Below are positions 8,502 through 16,567 of a DNA stretch of 64,000 nt, in pieces. The first letter of the stretch is position 1; every line of letters begins with the position of its first letter. The DNA comes from Zunongwangia pacifica (lineage in GTDB: Bacteria; Bacteroidota; Bacteroidia; Flavobacteriales; Flavobacteriaceae), in contig NZ_JAKHSK010000007.1 of assembly GCF_023499215.1 (NCBI RefSeq), positions 62,001 through 126,000 on the forward strand. The letters are read 5' to 3'. Below the pieces are notes generated by a model. That model was not told where the DNA came from. It ran no database searches and saw nothing but the letters and a program-made list of their open reading frames with translations. The translations under genes were made by a program, and so were the position numbers.

Positions 8502-9185
8502 TCAATCAAACAAAATATTTTCCAGTTCGGTTAAAGTATTTAAAATGTAATCTGGTTTGGCTGCTTCAAGCTGGTCTCGGGTTTGGGCACCGGTAAGCAC
8601 TCCAACCGTTATGCCGCAATTTGCATTTTTTCCTTCAATAATATCAATTTCAGAATCACCGGCTTTTAAGACCTGTGCCGCATCGGTAACTTTAAAGTGC
8701 TGCATGGCTTTATGGATCATATTGGGGGCCGGTCTTCCTTTGGTAACATCATCTGCGGTTATAAGCAAATCTATTTCTTTACCAATTTTCCAATCTAATT
8801 TTGCTAATAATTTATTAGCTGTTTCAGTATTATATCCGGTATTTAAAACAACATGAATTTCATGTTCTCTAAGTTTTTTAAAGAAACGCGGCATTCCATC
8901 GAATGTAGCTATTTCTAATTTGTTATAAGCAGCCTTTAATGCAGGTTTAAAGGCTGCGAAGGCAGTTGCCGCTTCCTCCTGAATTTGAGCAGAGTTGGTA
9001 CAATTGGTTAAAACATCTTTAATTGCCTGGTGCTTTTCCTTACCGGCACCAAATTTTAGTACTTCTTGTAGACTTACATGATAGCCTAAATCGTTAATTA
9101 CCTTTTGTACAGTTTTATAAACGATATTATTTTCATTAACGGTAGTGCCTGCCATATCAAAAATGGCAAGTTTTATGTTACTCAT
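8502..9185 (-). CDS. Phosphonatase-like HAD hydrolase (probable phosphonoacetaldehyde hydrolase)
   Basis: A 227-residue HAD enzyme. The N-terminal motif is FDMAGTTV: nucleophile Asp10, and Ala12 where most HAD phosphatases have Asp. Asp-x-Ala-Gly-Thr is the signature of phosphonatases (PhnX, DWAGT). Lys49 and His52 in GAGKEKHQAI line up with the Schiff-base Lys53 and nearby His56 of PhnX, so C-P cleavage of phosphonoacetaldehyde to acetaldehyde and phosphate is plausible. Later motifs are LNTGYNTET, and KAGDSEIDI for metal binding. It fits the phosphonatase-like group (TIGR03351) found in phosphonate operons. Last gene of the minus-strand unit, 6 bp after the FAD oxidase. Activity on another phosphonate aldehyde is possible. 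Confidence 0.82.
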   Translation of the reverse strand: MSNIKLAIFDMAGTTVNENNIVYKTVQKVINDLGYHVSLQEVLKFGAGKEKHQAIKDVLTNCTNSAQIQEEAATAFAAFKPALKAAYNKLEIATFDGMPRFFKKLREHEIHVVLNTGYNTETANKLLAKLDWKIGKEIDLLITADDVTKGRPAPNMIHKAMQHFKVTDAAQVLKAGDSEIDIIEGKNANCGITVGVLTGAQTRDQLEAAKPDYILNTLTELENILFD

Positions 9186-9191
9186 AAAGTA

Positions 9192-10346
9192 TTAATTAAA
9201 TATTGAATTTATATTTTCTTTGGAAAACCCCGCGCTGCCTGTCATTCCTTTTCCCCCAATGCCTGTGGCAATATGAATGTGTTCCCCAATTTTTTCTAAA
9301 AAGATATCCCGTGTTTTGCATTGTGAATAAATACCAAACCATCGCTCCTGAATTTCGTAAGTAGGGAGGTCGAAAATTTTTCTGGCTTCAGCAATCATGA
9401 AATTGTCAATATCCATATTAAGGCCATAACCTAGATCTTCAATGGCTGAAGCTTCAGCATATTCATGAGAATCACCCAGAATAACAGAACCATCAGCGGC
9501 TTGTTTAAATAAAATATGCACGCCCCATTTTTTTTCTAAGCTGTCCTGTTTTTCTTTTGCTTTAATTTTTTCGAAAGAAGGGCATTCGTAAAACGCTTCA
9601 TAACGCCTAATGGTCCATCCTGTTAAAATAGAGCCTGGAAGCTTATAGTTTTGTTGTGATTTTGTTCGAATCATCTGTAATTTAGAGAGTTGCAAGTCGC
9701 TCTTTGCAAACAGGCTTGGATATAAGGTCTTAAAATCACTCCCGTTGCATATTAAAACTTTATTGGCTTTCCAGGTTTCTCCAGTAGCGGTGACAACGCT
9801 TACTTCTAAACTGTTTTCGTAAATCTGGATCACTTTGGTATTGGTAAATAACTGAAGGTTTTTTTGTCCTATGAGGTATTGTTGTAACCTATGGATCATG
9901 GTACGTGGTTCTACCGTCACTTCTTCTGGAAAAAACAGGCCGACTTTTACGTAATCTGCCCTTAAACCGGGATATTTGGCAAGGCATTCTGCCTTTGTAA
10001 GTAATGATGAGGTATAATCATTGTTCTTATTGATTGTATGGAGTTCTTCAATAAGCTGTATTTCCTCTTCATTCGAAGCCAGATATACCGATCCGTTCTG
10101 CCGAATTGTAATATCAAAAGTTTTTTGGATTTGCTTATAAATTTCCAGGCTTTGTCTACCGTAATTTTGCCATTTTGTATTCATACCCGAAGGGACTACT
10201 TGTCCAAAATTACGGGTAGTAGCACCTTGGGGCATTTTATTTTGTTCAAAAATGGCGACTTTTAGACCACGTTTAAGTGCGTGATAAGCGTGAAATGTTC
10301 CTAAAACACCACCTCCTACAATAATGAGATCAAATTTAGTTATCAT
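9192..10346 (-). CDS. FAD-dependent amine oxidase, phosphonate-associated (TIGR03364-type)
   Basis: A 384-residue DadA-like flavoenzyme. The FAD-binding GGGVLG lies at residues 11-16, followed by FEQNKMPQGATTRNFGQVVP, the flavin-contact segment typical of this clade, and a C-terminal GIGGKGMTGSAGFS that closes the Rossmann fold. Members in phosphonate clusters have been shown to oxidise N-methyl-2-aminoethylphosphonate, and in some cases 2-aminoethylphosphonate itself, to phosphonoacetaldehyde, which replaces the transaminase PhnW. No PhnW is present in this window, consistent with that role. Its start overlaps the MFS stop in an ATGA, and the HAD gene follows by 6 bp, so the three are translationally linked. 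Substrate is inferred from neighbourhood and clade. Confidence 0.82.
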   Translation of the reverse strand: MITKFDLIIVGGGVLGTFHAYHALKRGLKVAIFEQNKMPQGATTRNFGQVVPSGMNTKWQNYGRQSLEIYKQIQKTFDITIRQNGSVYLASNEEEIQLIEELHTINKNNDYTSSLLTKAECLAKYPGLRADYVKVGLFFPEEVTVEPRTMIHRLQQYLIGQKNLQLFTNTKVIQIYENSLEVSVVTATGETWKANKVLICNGSDFKTLYPSLFAKSDLQLSKLQMIRTKSQQNYKLPGSILTGWTIRRYEAFYECPSFEKIKAKEKQDSLEKKWGVHILFKQAADGSVILGDSHEYAEASAIEDLGYGLNMDIDNFMIAEARKIFDLPTYEIQERWFGIYSQCKTRDIFLEKIGEHIHIATGIGGKGMTGSAGFSKENINSIFN

Positions 10347-11608
10347 AAAGTATTAATTTTAGTACGATGGTGCTTGTTTTTAAGATTGAAAAATGAAATG
10401 ATAACACTAATTGTCCCTAATACCGAAAGCAGATAAGCACCGTTAATAAAAAACTGCAACCAGGATATTTTGTCCATTCCAAAGTTTTTGTAAAGCAAGA
10501 CTCCCATACTTCCCAAATATCCAAACGCATCTGCCAGATAAATAAGAAAACCAGCATTGCCTTTAATACGAAATGCAGCGATAAAGCGGTCAAAAAATAA
10601 CGCGTTAAAGGGCACATAGCATATATATAACCCAAACCCAGAAATTACCATCCAGTAAAAGGGATCAATAATATTGACCTGTAGCAAATAAGTGACAATA
10701 CCTATGGAGAATGTACCTATAAGTAAGATGCCGTGATAGGTAAGCAGGGCTTTTAGGTTATCTTTAATTTTATACACCAAAGCCAGGATTAACAAAACAA
10801 GGAAAGCTACCACAATTTCAGAAGTGCTGTACACAGAAATATCACCCGAATATCCCAAGCCATCCCAAAGCTCTCTTGCGTAATTATCACGCAGATCTCT
10901 AAATGAAGTTAAAATAATATAAAAAGAAACGAGTATAAAAAGTGGAAAAGCAAATTGCCTCAATACTTTTTTACGCTCGTTTTTTTTCATTGGCACCCGC
11001 TCTATGCGTAATTCCCTGTCTTCTTTATCTGGAGGTGGAATGGTTTCCAGAAGCTTAGCAAAGAAAATTAGAGGAGGTATAAATAAAGCTCCCGTAACAG
11101 CGGGCATCCAAAATTGAGAGACATCCCATGAAATCATTACCCATAATCCAACAGACTTTACCACTCCACTTGAAATAATAAAACTTGTACAAAGGACAAC
11201 GCCCAGGATCTCAGTGTATTTTCGTCCTTCCAGATATGAAAAAACGATACCCCAGATCATTCCTAATGGAAGGCCGTTAAAGAACATACACAATATGTGA
11301 TAAGGTTCTGGAACTAAACCAAAAAGTAATAAAGCTATTTCTGAGATGCCTATTAATCCTAAAAGGTAGAAGAGCCGCTGTTCTTGTTGTAATTCTGAGA
11401 TGACCTTTATGCCTATAAATTTTGAAATCATATAGCCCAAAACCTGAGCAATGATAAGTAGTATTTTATAATCGATCCCAAAAGCCTGAATGCCTTCAAA
11501 GGTAGCCACCGAAAAAGGTTTCCTAAAAGCGTACATGCAAAAATATGCCCCAAAAGCGGCCAAAGAGGCCTTGCTAATAAATAAAAAATCTTTTTTCTTG
11601 ATATCCAT
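10343..11608 (-). CDS. MFS-type transporter (DUF5690-like), candidate phosphonate importer
   Basis: A 421-residue inner-membrane protein with about 12 hydrophobic segments. The opening AAFGAYFCMYAFRKPFSVATF recalls the organophosphate:phosphate antiporters GlpT/UhpC (CMYAxRKPF is close to their YxxRxxF element), but the rest is distinct and fits the Bacteroidota family I know as DUF5690. First gene of the second transcription unit; its stop overlaps the FAD oxidase start (ATGA). A palindromic operator pair lies upstream at 11695-11750. With no ABC phosphonate importer (PhnCDE or PhnSTUV) here, this carrier is the natural candidate to bring an aminoethylphosphonate-like compound into the cytoplasm. 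The substrate is inferred. Confidence 0.8.
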   Translation of the reverse strand: MDIKKKDFLFISKASLAAFGAYFCMYAFRKPFSVATFEGIQAFGIDYKILLIIAQVLGYMISKFIGIKVISELQQEQRLFYLLGLIGISEIALLLFGLVPEPYHILCMFFNGLPLGMIWGIVFSYLEGRKYTEILGVVLCTSFIISSGVVKSVGLWVMISWDVSQFWMPAVTGALFIPPLIFFAKLLETIPPPDKEDRELRIERVPMKKNERKKVLRQFAFPLFILVSFYIILTSFRDLRDNYARELWDGLGYSGDISVYSTSEIVVAFLVLLILALVYKIKDNLKALLTYHGILLIGTFSIGIVTYLLQVNIIDPFYWMVISGFGLYICYVPFNALFFDRFIAAFRIKGNAGFLIYLADAFGYLGSMGVLLYKNFGMDKISWLQFFINGAYLLSVLGTISVIISFFNLKNKHHRTKINTL

Positions 11609-11679
11609 AAAGAGCCCTAATTATTCGGTAAAAGAGCGCGTGCTTTAAGACCAGAGTTTTAAAACCTACAAAATCGTCT

Positions 11680-11750
11680 CAAAATTAATAAAAGTTTACT
11701 TTTAGTAAAATATAAGTCTGTTTTATATTTTTAAATTTAATATTAGTCAA
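11680..11750 (-). promoter_or_regulatory. Promoter with paired palindromic operators ahead of the MFS gene
   Basis: TTTACTTTTAGTAAA at 11695-11709 is a perfect 6-3-6 palindrome. A degenerate copy, TTTAATATTAGTCAA, sits at 11736-11750, exactly 41 bp away start to start. On the minus strand TAATTTTG (11687 down to 11680) is a full match to the Bacteroidota -7 element TAnnTTTG, placing the perfect palindrome over the -33 region. The same arrangement occurs ahead of susC. Confidence 0.7.
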
Positions 11751-11881
11751 TTATTGTGTTGTTATTTTAATTTCAGTGACCATCTGTTTAGAGGATAACT
11801 GTTCTTGTTTTTTACTTCTCTTTTTGGCTTTGCCTGTAGGGCATACGGTAAAACTTATTCTTTTCAGTAGTATAATCCAGA

Positions 11882-13465
11882 TTACTTTGTTATAAAGCTT
11901 GCGGGGTTAGACCAGTCGCTCCAGCTCAGGTACTGATCCCGATAGCGCACCCGCCAATAATACGTGGTATTTGGAGTCAGACGACTGAGGCTCTCGTCTG
12001 TAAGGTCGTCTTTTTGTTGACGGTTTTCTTCGTAATACCAGTTTTCAGATTGTTTCCAGCTATCCACCACAGGTTTTTCAAAATCGGGGGAAGTGGCCAC
12101 CTGCCAGTGTGAAGCCGCATGGGTACTGGAAGGCCTTCCGCCTGTAAACGCACTTGCTTTTAAGGTAACACCAGTGATTGGCATACTTTCATTTTTAGGG
12201 GAAATAACCTCGGGGGTATTCGGTGTTTGATTCAATTTGAATACGGTTATACTGTCCCGAAGCTCATTATTTCGGCTTTTTTCAGTATTGCCCCGACTAA
12301 TGCGCTTTAAAGTAATCTGAGGATCTGCAGGATGGGGATCAACCTCAACCATCACAAAACCATATTCGTCTTGTGTTACCGTAAACTCATCGTAATCGCG
12401 GCCTTCAAATTCGCCCCAGTTATCAATCGGGCCCCCGGCTGAAGCCACATTGACCCACAGATGGTTGTGATCGCGGGACTGGCCGCGGGAGTAGCCGTGG
12501 GTATGACCAAAAAAATGAATGCTGGGTTTGCCGGTTTTGTCAGAAAAAGCTTCGAGCATTTTGACCACTTTCCCTGTGGACTCTTCTTCTCCCGGAATCC
12601 ACAATTCAGACTTGTAGGGATGGTGCAACTGGGCAAATACAAAATCTATGTGTTCGTTGCTTTCAGTGTCCTTTAAGACTTGCTCCAGCCACTCATATTG
12701 CTGGTTAAGGTCTCTATAGCCTTGGTTAGAATCTAAACCTATAATCCTCACATTGCCATAATCTTTATACCACCAGTGCTCCGCATAGGCGGCATCGCCA
12801 TTTTTTGGGAGGCTGAAATAGGTAAAGAAAAACTGTGTGTTTTTCTCGTGATTGCCGGGAACGGGGTACACCGGTACTTCTGCAAACAATTTTGCTACGG
12901 GTTTAAAAAAATGATCGTTCCACTGCTCATAAACACTGCCGTCAGACACCAGATCGCCGGGTATCATCACCAGTGCAAGGTTATCAGGTAACTTGCCATC
13001 AAATTCCTGATCCAGATAGGCCAAAATTCCCTCATTGACCACCTCGTTAAATTTATCAGGCTCGTTGCGGTCTATTTGCATATCGCTCATCGCGATGAGG
13101 TTAAATGGTTCTTCTTCGCCAGAAATAGGCGGGGTTTTAAACTGAAATATATCCGATTTCAAAGCACCTGTTTTCACCCGGTAATAATAGGTGGCAAAAC
13201 GCTCCAGCCCGGTAAGCTTTACCTCGTGTAGGCGTGATTCTCCAAAGTTAACGGGATAGGCATCTCCGACGGTTTTCTTACCGAGTTTAGGCGTGGTTCC
13301 CCATTCTACGATGCTTTCACCATCGCCAGCCGTTTCCCACTTGATGATAATAGAAGTAGGTTCCGCATCCTGTAAATAGGGTTTTACAATAAATCGATTT
13401 TCTTGTGCATTTAGAAGGTTGCAAAAGTTAAAAAATAGAATGACAAAGCCGAGATTTAATTTCAT
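11882..13465 (-). CDS. Calcineurin-like metallophosphoesterase with N- and C-terminal Fn3-type domains
   Basis: A 527-residue secreted enzyme with a signal peptide ending NAQ. Residues 25-115 are the purple-acid-phosphatase N-terminal beta domain (VKPYLQDAEPTSIIIKWET, ATYYYRVKTG). The catalytic domain, about 120-400, carries GDLVSDG, PGNHEKN, QLHHP and FGHTHGYSRG. The first metal motif is SDMQI, with Gln where D-x-H is usual. The C-terminus (about 425-527) is a further Fn3-like domain with Trp-rich strands. Expected to cleave phosphomonoesters or diesters outside the cytoplasm. It follows the PbfA-like gene by 4 bp. In this locus it could release phosphate or phosphonate head groups from imported esters. 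The exact reaction cannot be read from sequence. Confidence 0.82.
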   Translation of the reverse strand: MKLNLGFVILFFNFCNLLNAQENRFIVKPYLQDAEPTSIIIKWETAGDGESIVEWGTTPKLGKKTVGDAYPVNFGESRLHEVKLTGLERFATYYYRVKTGALKSDIFQFKTPPISGEEEPFNLIAMSDMQIDRNEPDKFNEVVNEGILAYLDQEFDGKLPDNLALVMIPGDLVSDGSVYEQWNDHFFKPVAKLFAEVPVYPVPGNHEKNTQFFFTYFSLPKNGDAAYAEHWWYKDYGNVRIIGLDSNQGYRDLNQQYEWLEQVLKDTESNEHIDFVFAQLHHPYKSELWIPGEEESTGKVVKMLEAFSDKTGKPSIHFFGHTHGYSRGQSRDHNHLWVNVASAGGPIDNWGEFEGRDYDEFTVTQDEYGFVMVEVDPHPADPQITLKRISRGNTEKSRNNELRDSITVFKLNQTPNTPEVISPKNESMPITGVTLKASAFTGGRPSSTHAASHWQVATSPDFEKPVVDSWKQSENWYYEENRQQKDDLTDESLSRLTPNTTYYWRVRYRDQYLSWSDWSNPASFITK

Positions 13466-13469
13466 GATA

Positions 13470-14825
13470 TTAGGATTTTGTGACTTTTTGAAAGGCGTTT
13501 TTAAGAATGGTCAAAGCTTCTTCGAGCTGTTTAGTATCTATGGTAAGGGCAGGGCAGAGCTGTAACACATTGCCCTTTGAGACTTTAAAGCTTAGGCCGT
13601 TTTTAAGGCATTCATACATAATCGCTTCTGCTTCCTGTACTGCCTCTTCTTTAAAAACCGGATCATTAACCAACTCCACCCCCCATAAGAGGCCTATACC
13701 GCGCACATCGCCGATGATGGGAAACTCGTTTTGAAGATTTTTTAAGTTGTTCAACATCTTTTTTTCCATCTGGGCAACGTGCTGCAGGATGTTTTCATCT
13801 TCTAGTATTTGTAGGGTAGCTAGACCTGCAGCAGCGCCCATTGGGCTTTTTTCGAAAGTATAATGCCCTAACGAAATGTGATTAAATCGGTCGTATTGTC
13901 TTTTGGTCACAATGGCGGCCTGCGGGATTATGCCGCCACCCAGGCCCTTGCCCAGGCACAAAATATCAGGGATGATATCATAATGCTCATAGGCAAAAAG
14001 TTTCCCGGTACGTCCCAGGGCGATGGGGATTTCGTCCAGAATGAGCAAAACGCCATACCGGTCACAGAGTTTCCTGGCTGCCTGCCAGAACTTTTTAGAC
14101 GGAATCTGGGCATCGGTATTGCGAACTGTTTCGGCTAAAAAAGCGCCTATCTGGTTATCTTTGGAAAGCACATATTCCAGGTACTCAAGCGCTTTGTCTT
14201 CGTTACCCTCATAGATACCGCGGTAGGTGATGGGTGGAGGGATGCGCTCCACACCCGGCATCATAGGCCCCATGTTTTCCCTGAAAACAGATTCCCCGCT
14301 TACGCTTACGACATCTAAAGAAGCCCCGTGAAACGAATCCCAAAAGGAAAGTACTTTGTATTTTCCCGTTACGGCACGGGCGAGTTTAAGTGCGATCCCC
14401 ACTGCAGAACTTCCGTTTGGGGTCATTAGTATTTTATCTAAACCAGGGGTAAGGCTGATGAGTTTTTCAGCAAAGTTTATAGCGGTTTCATTGGTATATC
14501 GCCTTGTGGAAAATGTGAGACCATCTAATTGATTTTTTAGTGCTTCAATAAGTTTAGGATGTGAAAACCCCAATTGATGTACGTTATTTCCGTGGAAATC
14601 AAAATACTTTTTTCCTGAAACATTGGTCATTATTGTTCCGCGTGCATTAGCCAAAACATCAAGGCAAGGCGTAGATAAGGCCTGATGCATAAAATATTGG
14701 GCGTCTTTCTCCAACAGGTTTTTAGCTTCTATCGAGACTTCATTTTTTAGCCAATATTGCCGGGCTGTACTTTGGTTGATATCCCCTTCTATAATCAGTT
14801 CATTTTTAAAGACCTTATTTGCCAT
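13470..14825 (-). CDS. pbfA: PLP-dependent class III aminotransferase-fold enzyme, PbfA-like
   Basis: A 451-residue fold-type I PLP enzyme. The Schiff-base lysine is Lys293 in CLGKGLGGGI, with LILDEIPIALGRTGKLFAYE upstream. The substrate-side features FDFHGNNVHQLGFSHP and FSTRRYTNETA fit the clade that includes PbfA, reported as (R)-1-hydroxy-2-aminoethylphosphonate ammonia-lyase, which makes phosphonoacetaldehyde and ammonia. Such enzymes resemble 4-aminobutyrate or alanine-glyoxylate transaminases by name but act as lyases in phosphonate clusters. Here it sits 4 bp before the metallophosphoesterase and 12 bp after the AP-superfamily lipoprotein, and in the same locus as two other phosphonate enzymes. 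The symbol is proposed from clade and context; a true transaminase is the alternative. Confidence 0.7.
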   Translation of the reverse strand: MANKVFKNELIIEGDINQSTARQYWLKNEVSIEAKNLLEKDAQYFMHQALSTPCLDVLANARGTIMTNVSGKKYFDFHGNNVHQLGFSHPKLIEALKNQLDGLTFSTRRYTNETAINFAEKLISLTPGLDKILMTPNGSSAVGIALKLARAVTGKYKVLSFWDSFHGASLDVVSVSGESVFRENMGPMMPGVERIPPPITYRGIYEGNEDKALEYLEYVLSKDNQIGAFLAETVRNTDAQIPSKKFWQAARKLCDRYGVLLILDEIPIALGRTGKLFAYEHYDIIPDILCLGKGLGGGIIPQAAIVTKRQYDRFNHISLGHYTFEKSPMGAAAGLATLQILEDENILQHVAQMEKKMLNNLKNLQNEFPIIGDVRGIGLLWGVELVNDPVFKEEAVQEAEAIMYECLKNGLSFKVSKGNVLQLCPALTIDTKQLEEALTILKNAFQKVTKS

Positions 14826-14837
14826 ACCTACCTTCTT

Positions 14838-16508
14838 TTAATCCTTACTCAATTTATCCGCCGGAATAATTTGTTTGCCTATACCCGGGCCTTTGTATCT
14901 GGTATCCAGATAGTAATCTCCGCTACCATTAAAATACTCGATTCTAAGCTTATGTTTTCCTTTTTCGAGCTCAATGTTTCCGCTGTGTTCCTGTACACCA
15001 TGATTTTTGTCGTTATCAACAACTAATTTTTCGTCTACAAATAATTTACTTCCATCGTCACTGTTGGTGTAGAATGTATAAGTTCCCGGGGTGTCAATCC
15101 TTAAATAGGAATTATAAACTACCGCGGTACTGTTAACTTCTGTAAGACTATCAAAAATGCTACTGTTCACTTCCATAGCCTTTCCGGTTTTAAAAAATTT
15201 CAAATTATTGAAATCGGGTAAATTTGCTGAGCTTTCTAACTTGTAAATTTGATAGGAAACACCGGGTTTTTTATGAGCTGAAATTTTGCGGTAACTACCT
15301 GATGAAATTTTACTTTGTAGTTTTCCTTTTTCAGCAACAATAGCTTTTATAAGAGTTGTGCTATCAATTGAAAACGGGGCTTTGTACCTTATTCCATTTT
15401 CAATAGATGGATCCGTACCATCTAAAGTATAGTAAATTACTCCGGTTTTATTGGGGTTTTTTAAAATAACTTCAGCATCATTACCAATAAACAATTTACC
15501 CGATGGGGCATATATGCCTTCATTTTCCGGTAGTAAAACCGGAGCTATCATTTGCTGCGGTTTTTTATATTTTAAAACAGGTTTTTCATAGCCAATAAAA
15601 GCGCTTTTTACAGGTCTCCCTATCCAAGCCTGAGGTGTCTTGAGGTTAGCCGCAAAAGCGACCGTCGCTGCATTGTCGTACTGATAGACTGTTTCTTTAA
15701 TAGTATATCCCTTTTTTACACCGGCACCATAGAGGATAAAAGGGATTTGTACCTCGGCTAGAGATTCGCCTCCGTGACCTTTGCCCAGACCTCCATGGTC
15801 TGAAGCGATGATAAAGAGACTTTCCTTAAAAATCCCGGCATCTTTAGCAGATTGTATAATCACCCCAATTAAACTATCTGCCTTTGCCACGGCTTGATAA
15901 TAGGCTGTTGTACCATGGCCTTCACTATGCCCGGCATGGTCTACGTGATCCAGGTGAATAAAGATAAAGTCTGGTTTGTGCTGTTTGATATACGCGATTG
16001 CAGTGCTGGTCGTGCCGTCTTCGTGGTCGCCGTCGATATTAAAATCAACATCCTCTGGATTAAAGAGGCGGCCAAAGCCATCCCAGTCATAAATACTTCC
16101 TATGTGAGCTTCGGGTTTTTGATCGTGATATAAGGTGAAAATGCTGGGGAATCGTCCATCATTTCCGGCAATTACTGCCGGAAGTGTATAATCGTTTGCT
16201 TCCCATGAATTTGAGGTTATGCCATGTTGCTCAGGTCCTGCCCCCATAATCATACTGGCCCAATTTGGGCTTGAACTTGACGGAAGTACTGAGCGCGCTT
16301 CAAATGTGGCGGCACCGTTTTTCACCAGACTGTCCATCACCGGAGTCTTTGCGTGTTTAATCCCGTCGGGGCTCATCCCGTCAATACCTATTACGATAAT
16401 GTGCTTGGCGGGGTTTGGTTGTTCATCCTTCGAGCACGAGCAGAAAAATACTGCCGCTGTTATAAGACTGAATAGATTCTTTAAAAAAGCGTTGAATTGA
16501 TTTTTCAT
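14838..16508 (-). CDS. Alkaline-phosphatase-superfamily lipoprotein with CHB_HEX and PA14 domains
   Basis: A 556-residue protein; I place the start at 16508 (MKNQFNAFLKN) because a signal peptide follows at once (AAVFFCSCSKDEQ, lipidation at Cys23 or Cys25); an upstream ATG at 16595 would overlap SusD. Residues 36-310 form a nucleotide-pyrophosphatase/phosphonoacetate-hydrolase-like domain: metal ligand Asp43 in GIDGMSPDG, nucleophile region LPSSSSPNWAS with Ser79 in place of the usual Thr, then LDHVDHAGHSEG and ASDHGGLGKGHGG. A chitobiase C-terminal-like domain (YTLDGTDPSIENG) and a PA14 carbohydrate-binding domain (SDDGSKLFVDEKLVVDN) follow. The architecture suggests phosphodiester or phosphonate-ester cleavage on a glycan-like substrate in the envelope. 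It lies between SusD and the PbfA-like gene. Confidence 0.82.
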   Translation of the reverse strand: MKNQFNAFLKNLFSLITAAVFFCSCSKDEQPNPAKHIIVIGIDGMSPDGIKHAKTPVMDSLVKNGAATFEARSVLPSSSSPNWASMIMGAGPEQHGITSNSWEANDYTLPAVIAGNDGRFPSIFTLYHDQKPEAHIGSIYDWDGFGRLFNPEDVDFNIDGDHEDGTTSTAIAYIKQHKPDFIFIHLDHVDHAGHSEGHGTTAYYQAVAKADSLIGVIIQSAKDAGIFKESLFIIASDHGGLGKGHGGESLAEVQIPFILYGAGVKKGYTIKETVYQYDNAATVAFAANLKTPQAWIGRPVKSAFIGYEKPVLKYKKPQQMIAPVLLPENEGIYAPSGKLFIGNDAEVILKNPNKTGVIYYTLDGTDPSIENGIRYKAPFSIDSTTLIKAIVAEKGKLQSKISSGSYRKISAHKKPGVSYQIYKLESSANLPDFNNLKFFKTGKAMEVNSSIFDSLTEVNSTAVVYNSYLRIDTPGTYTFYTNSDDGSKLFVDEKLVVDNDKNHGVQEHSGNIELEKGKHKLRIEYFNGSGDYYLDTRYKGPGIGKQIIPADKLSKD

Positions 16509-16567
16509 AGTAAAAAGTATAACCAGCTGAGGTTCCTCAATAGTGAACAAGCTCAGCTGGTTTAGTA

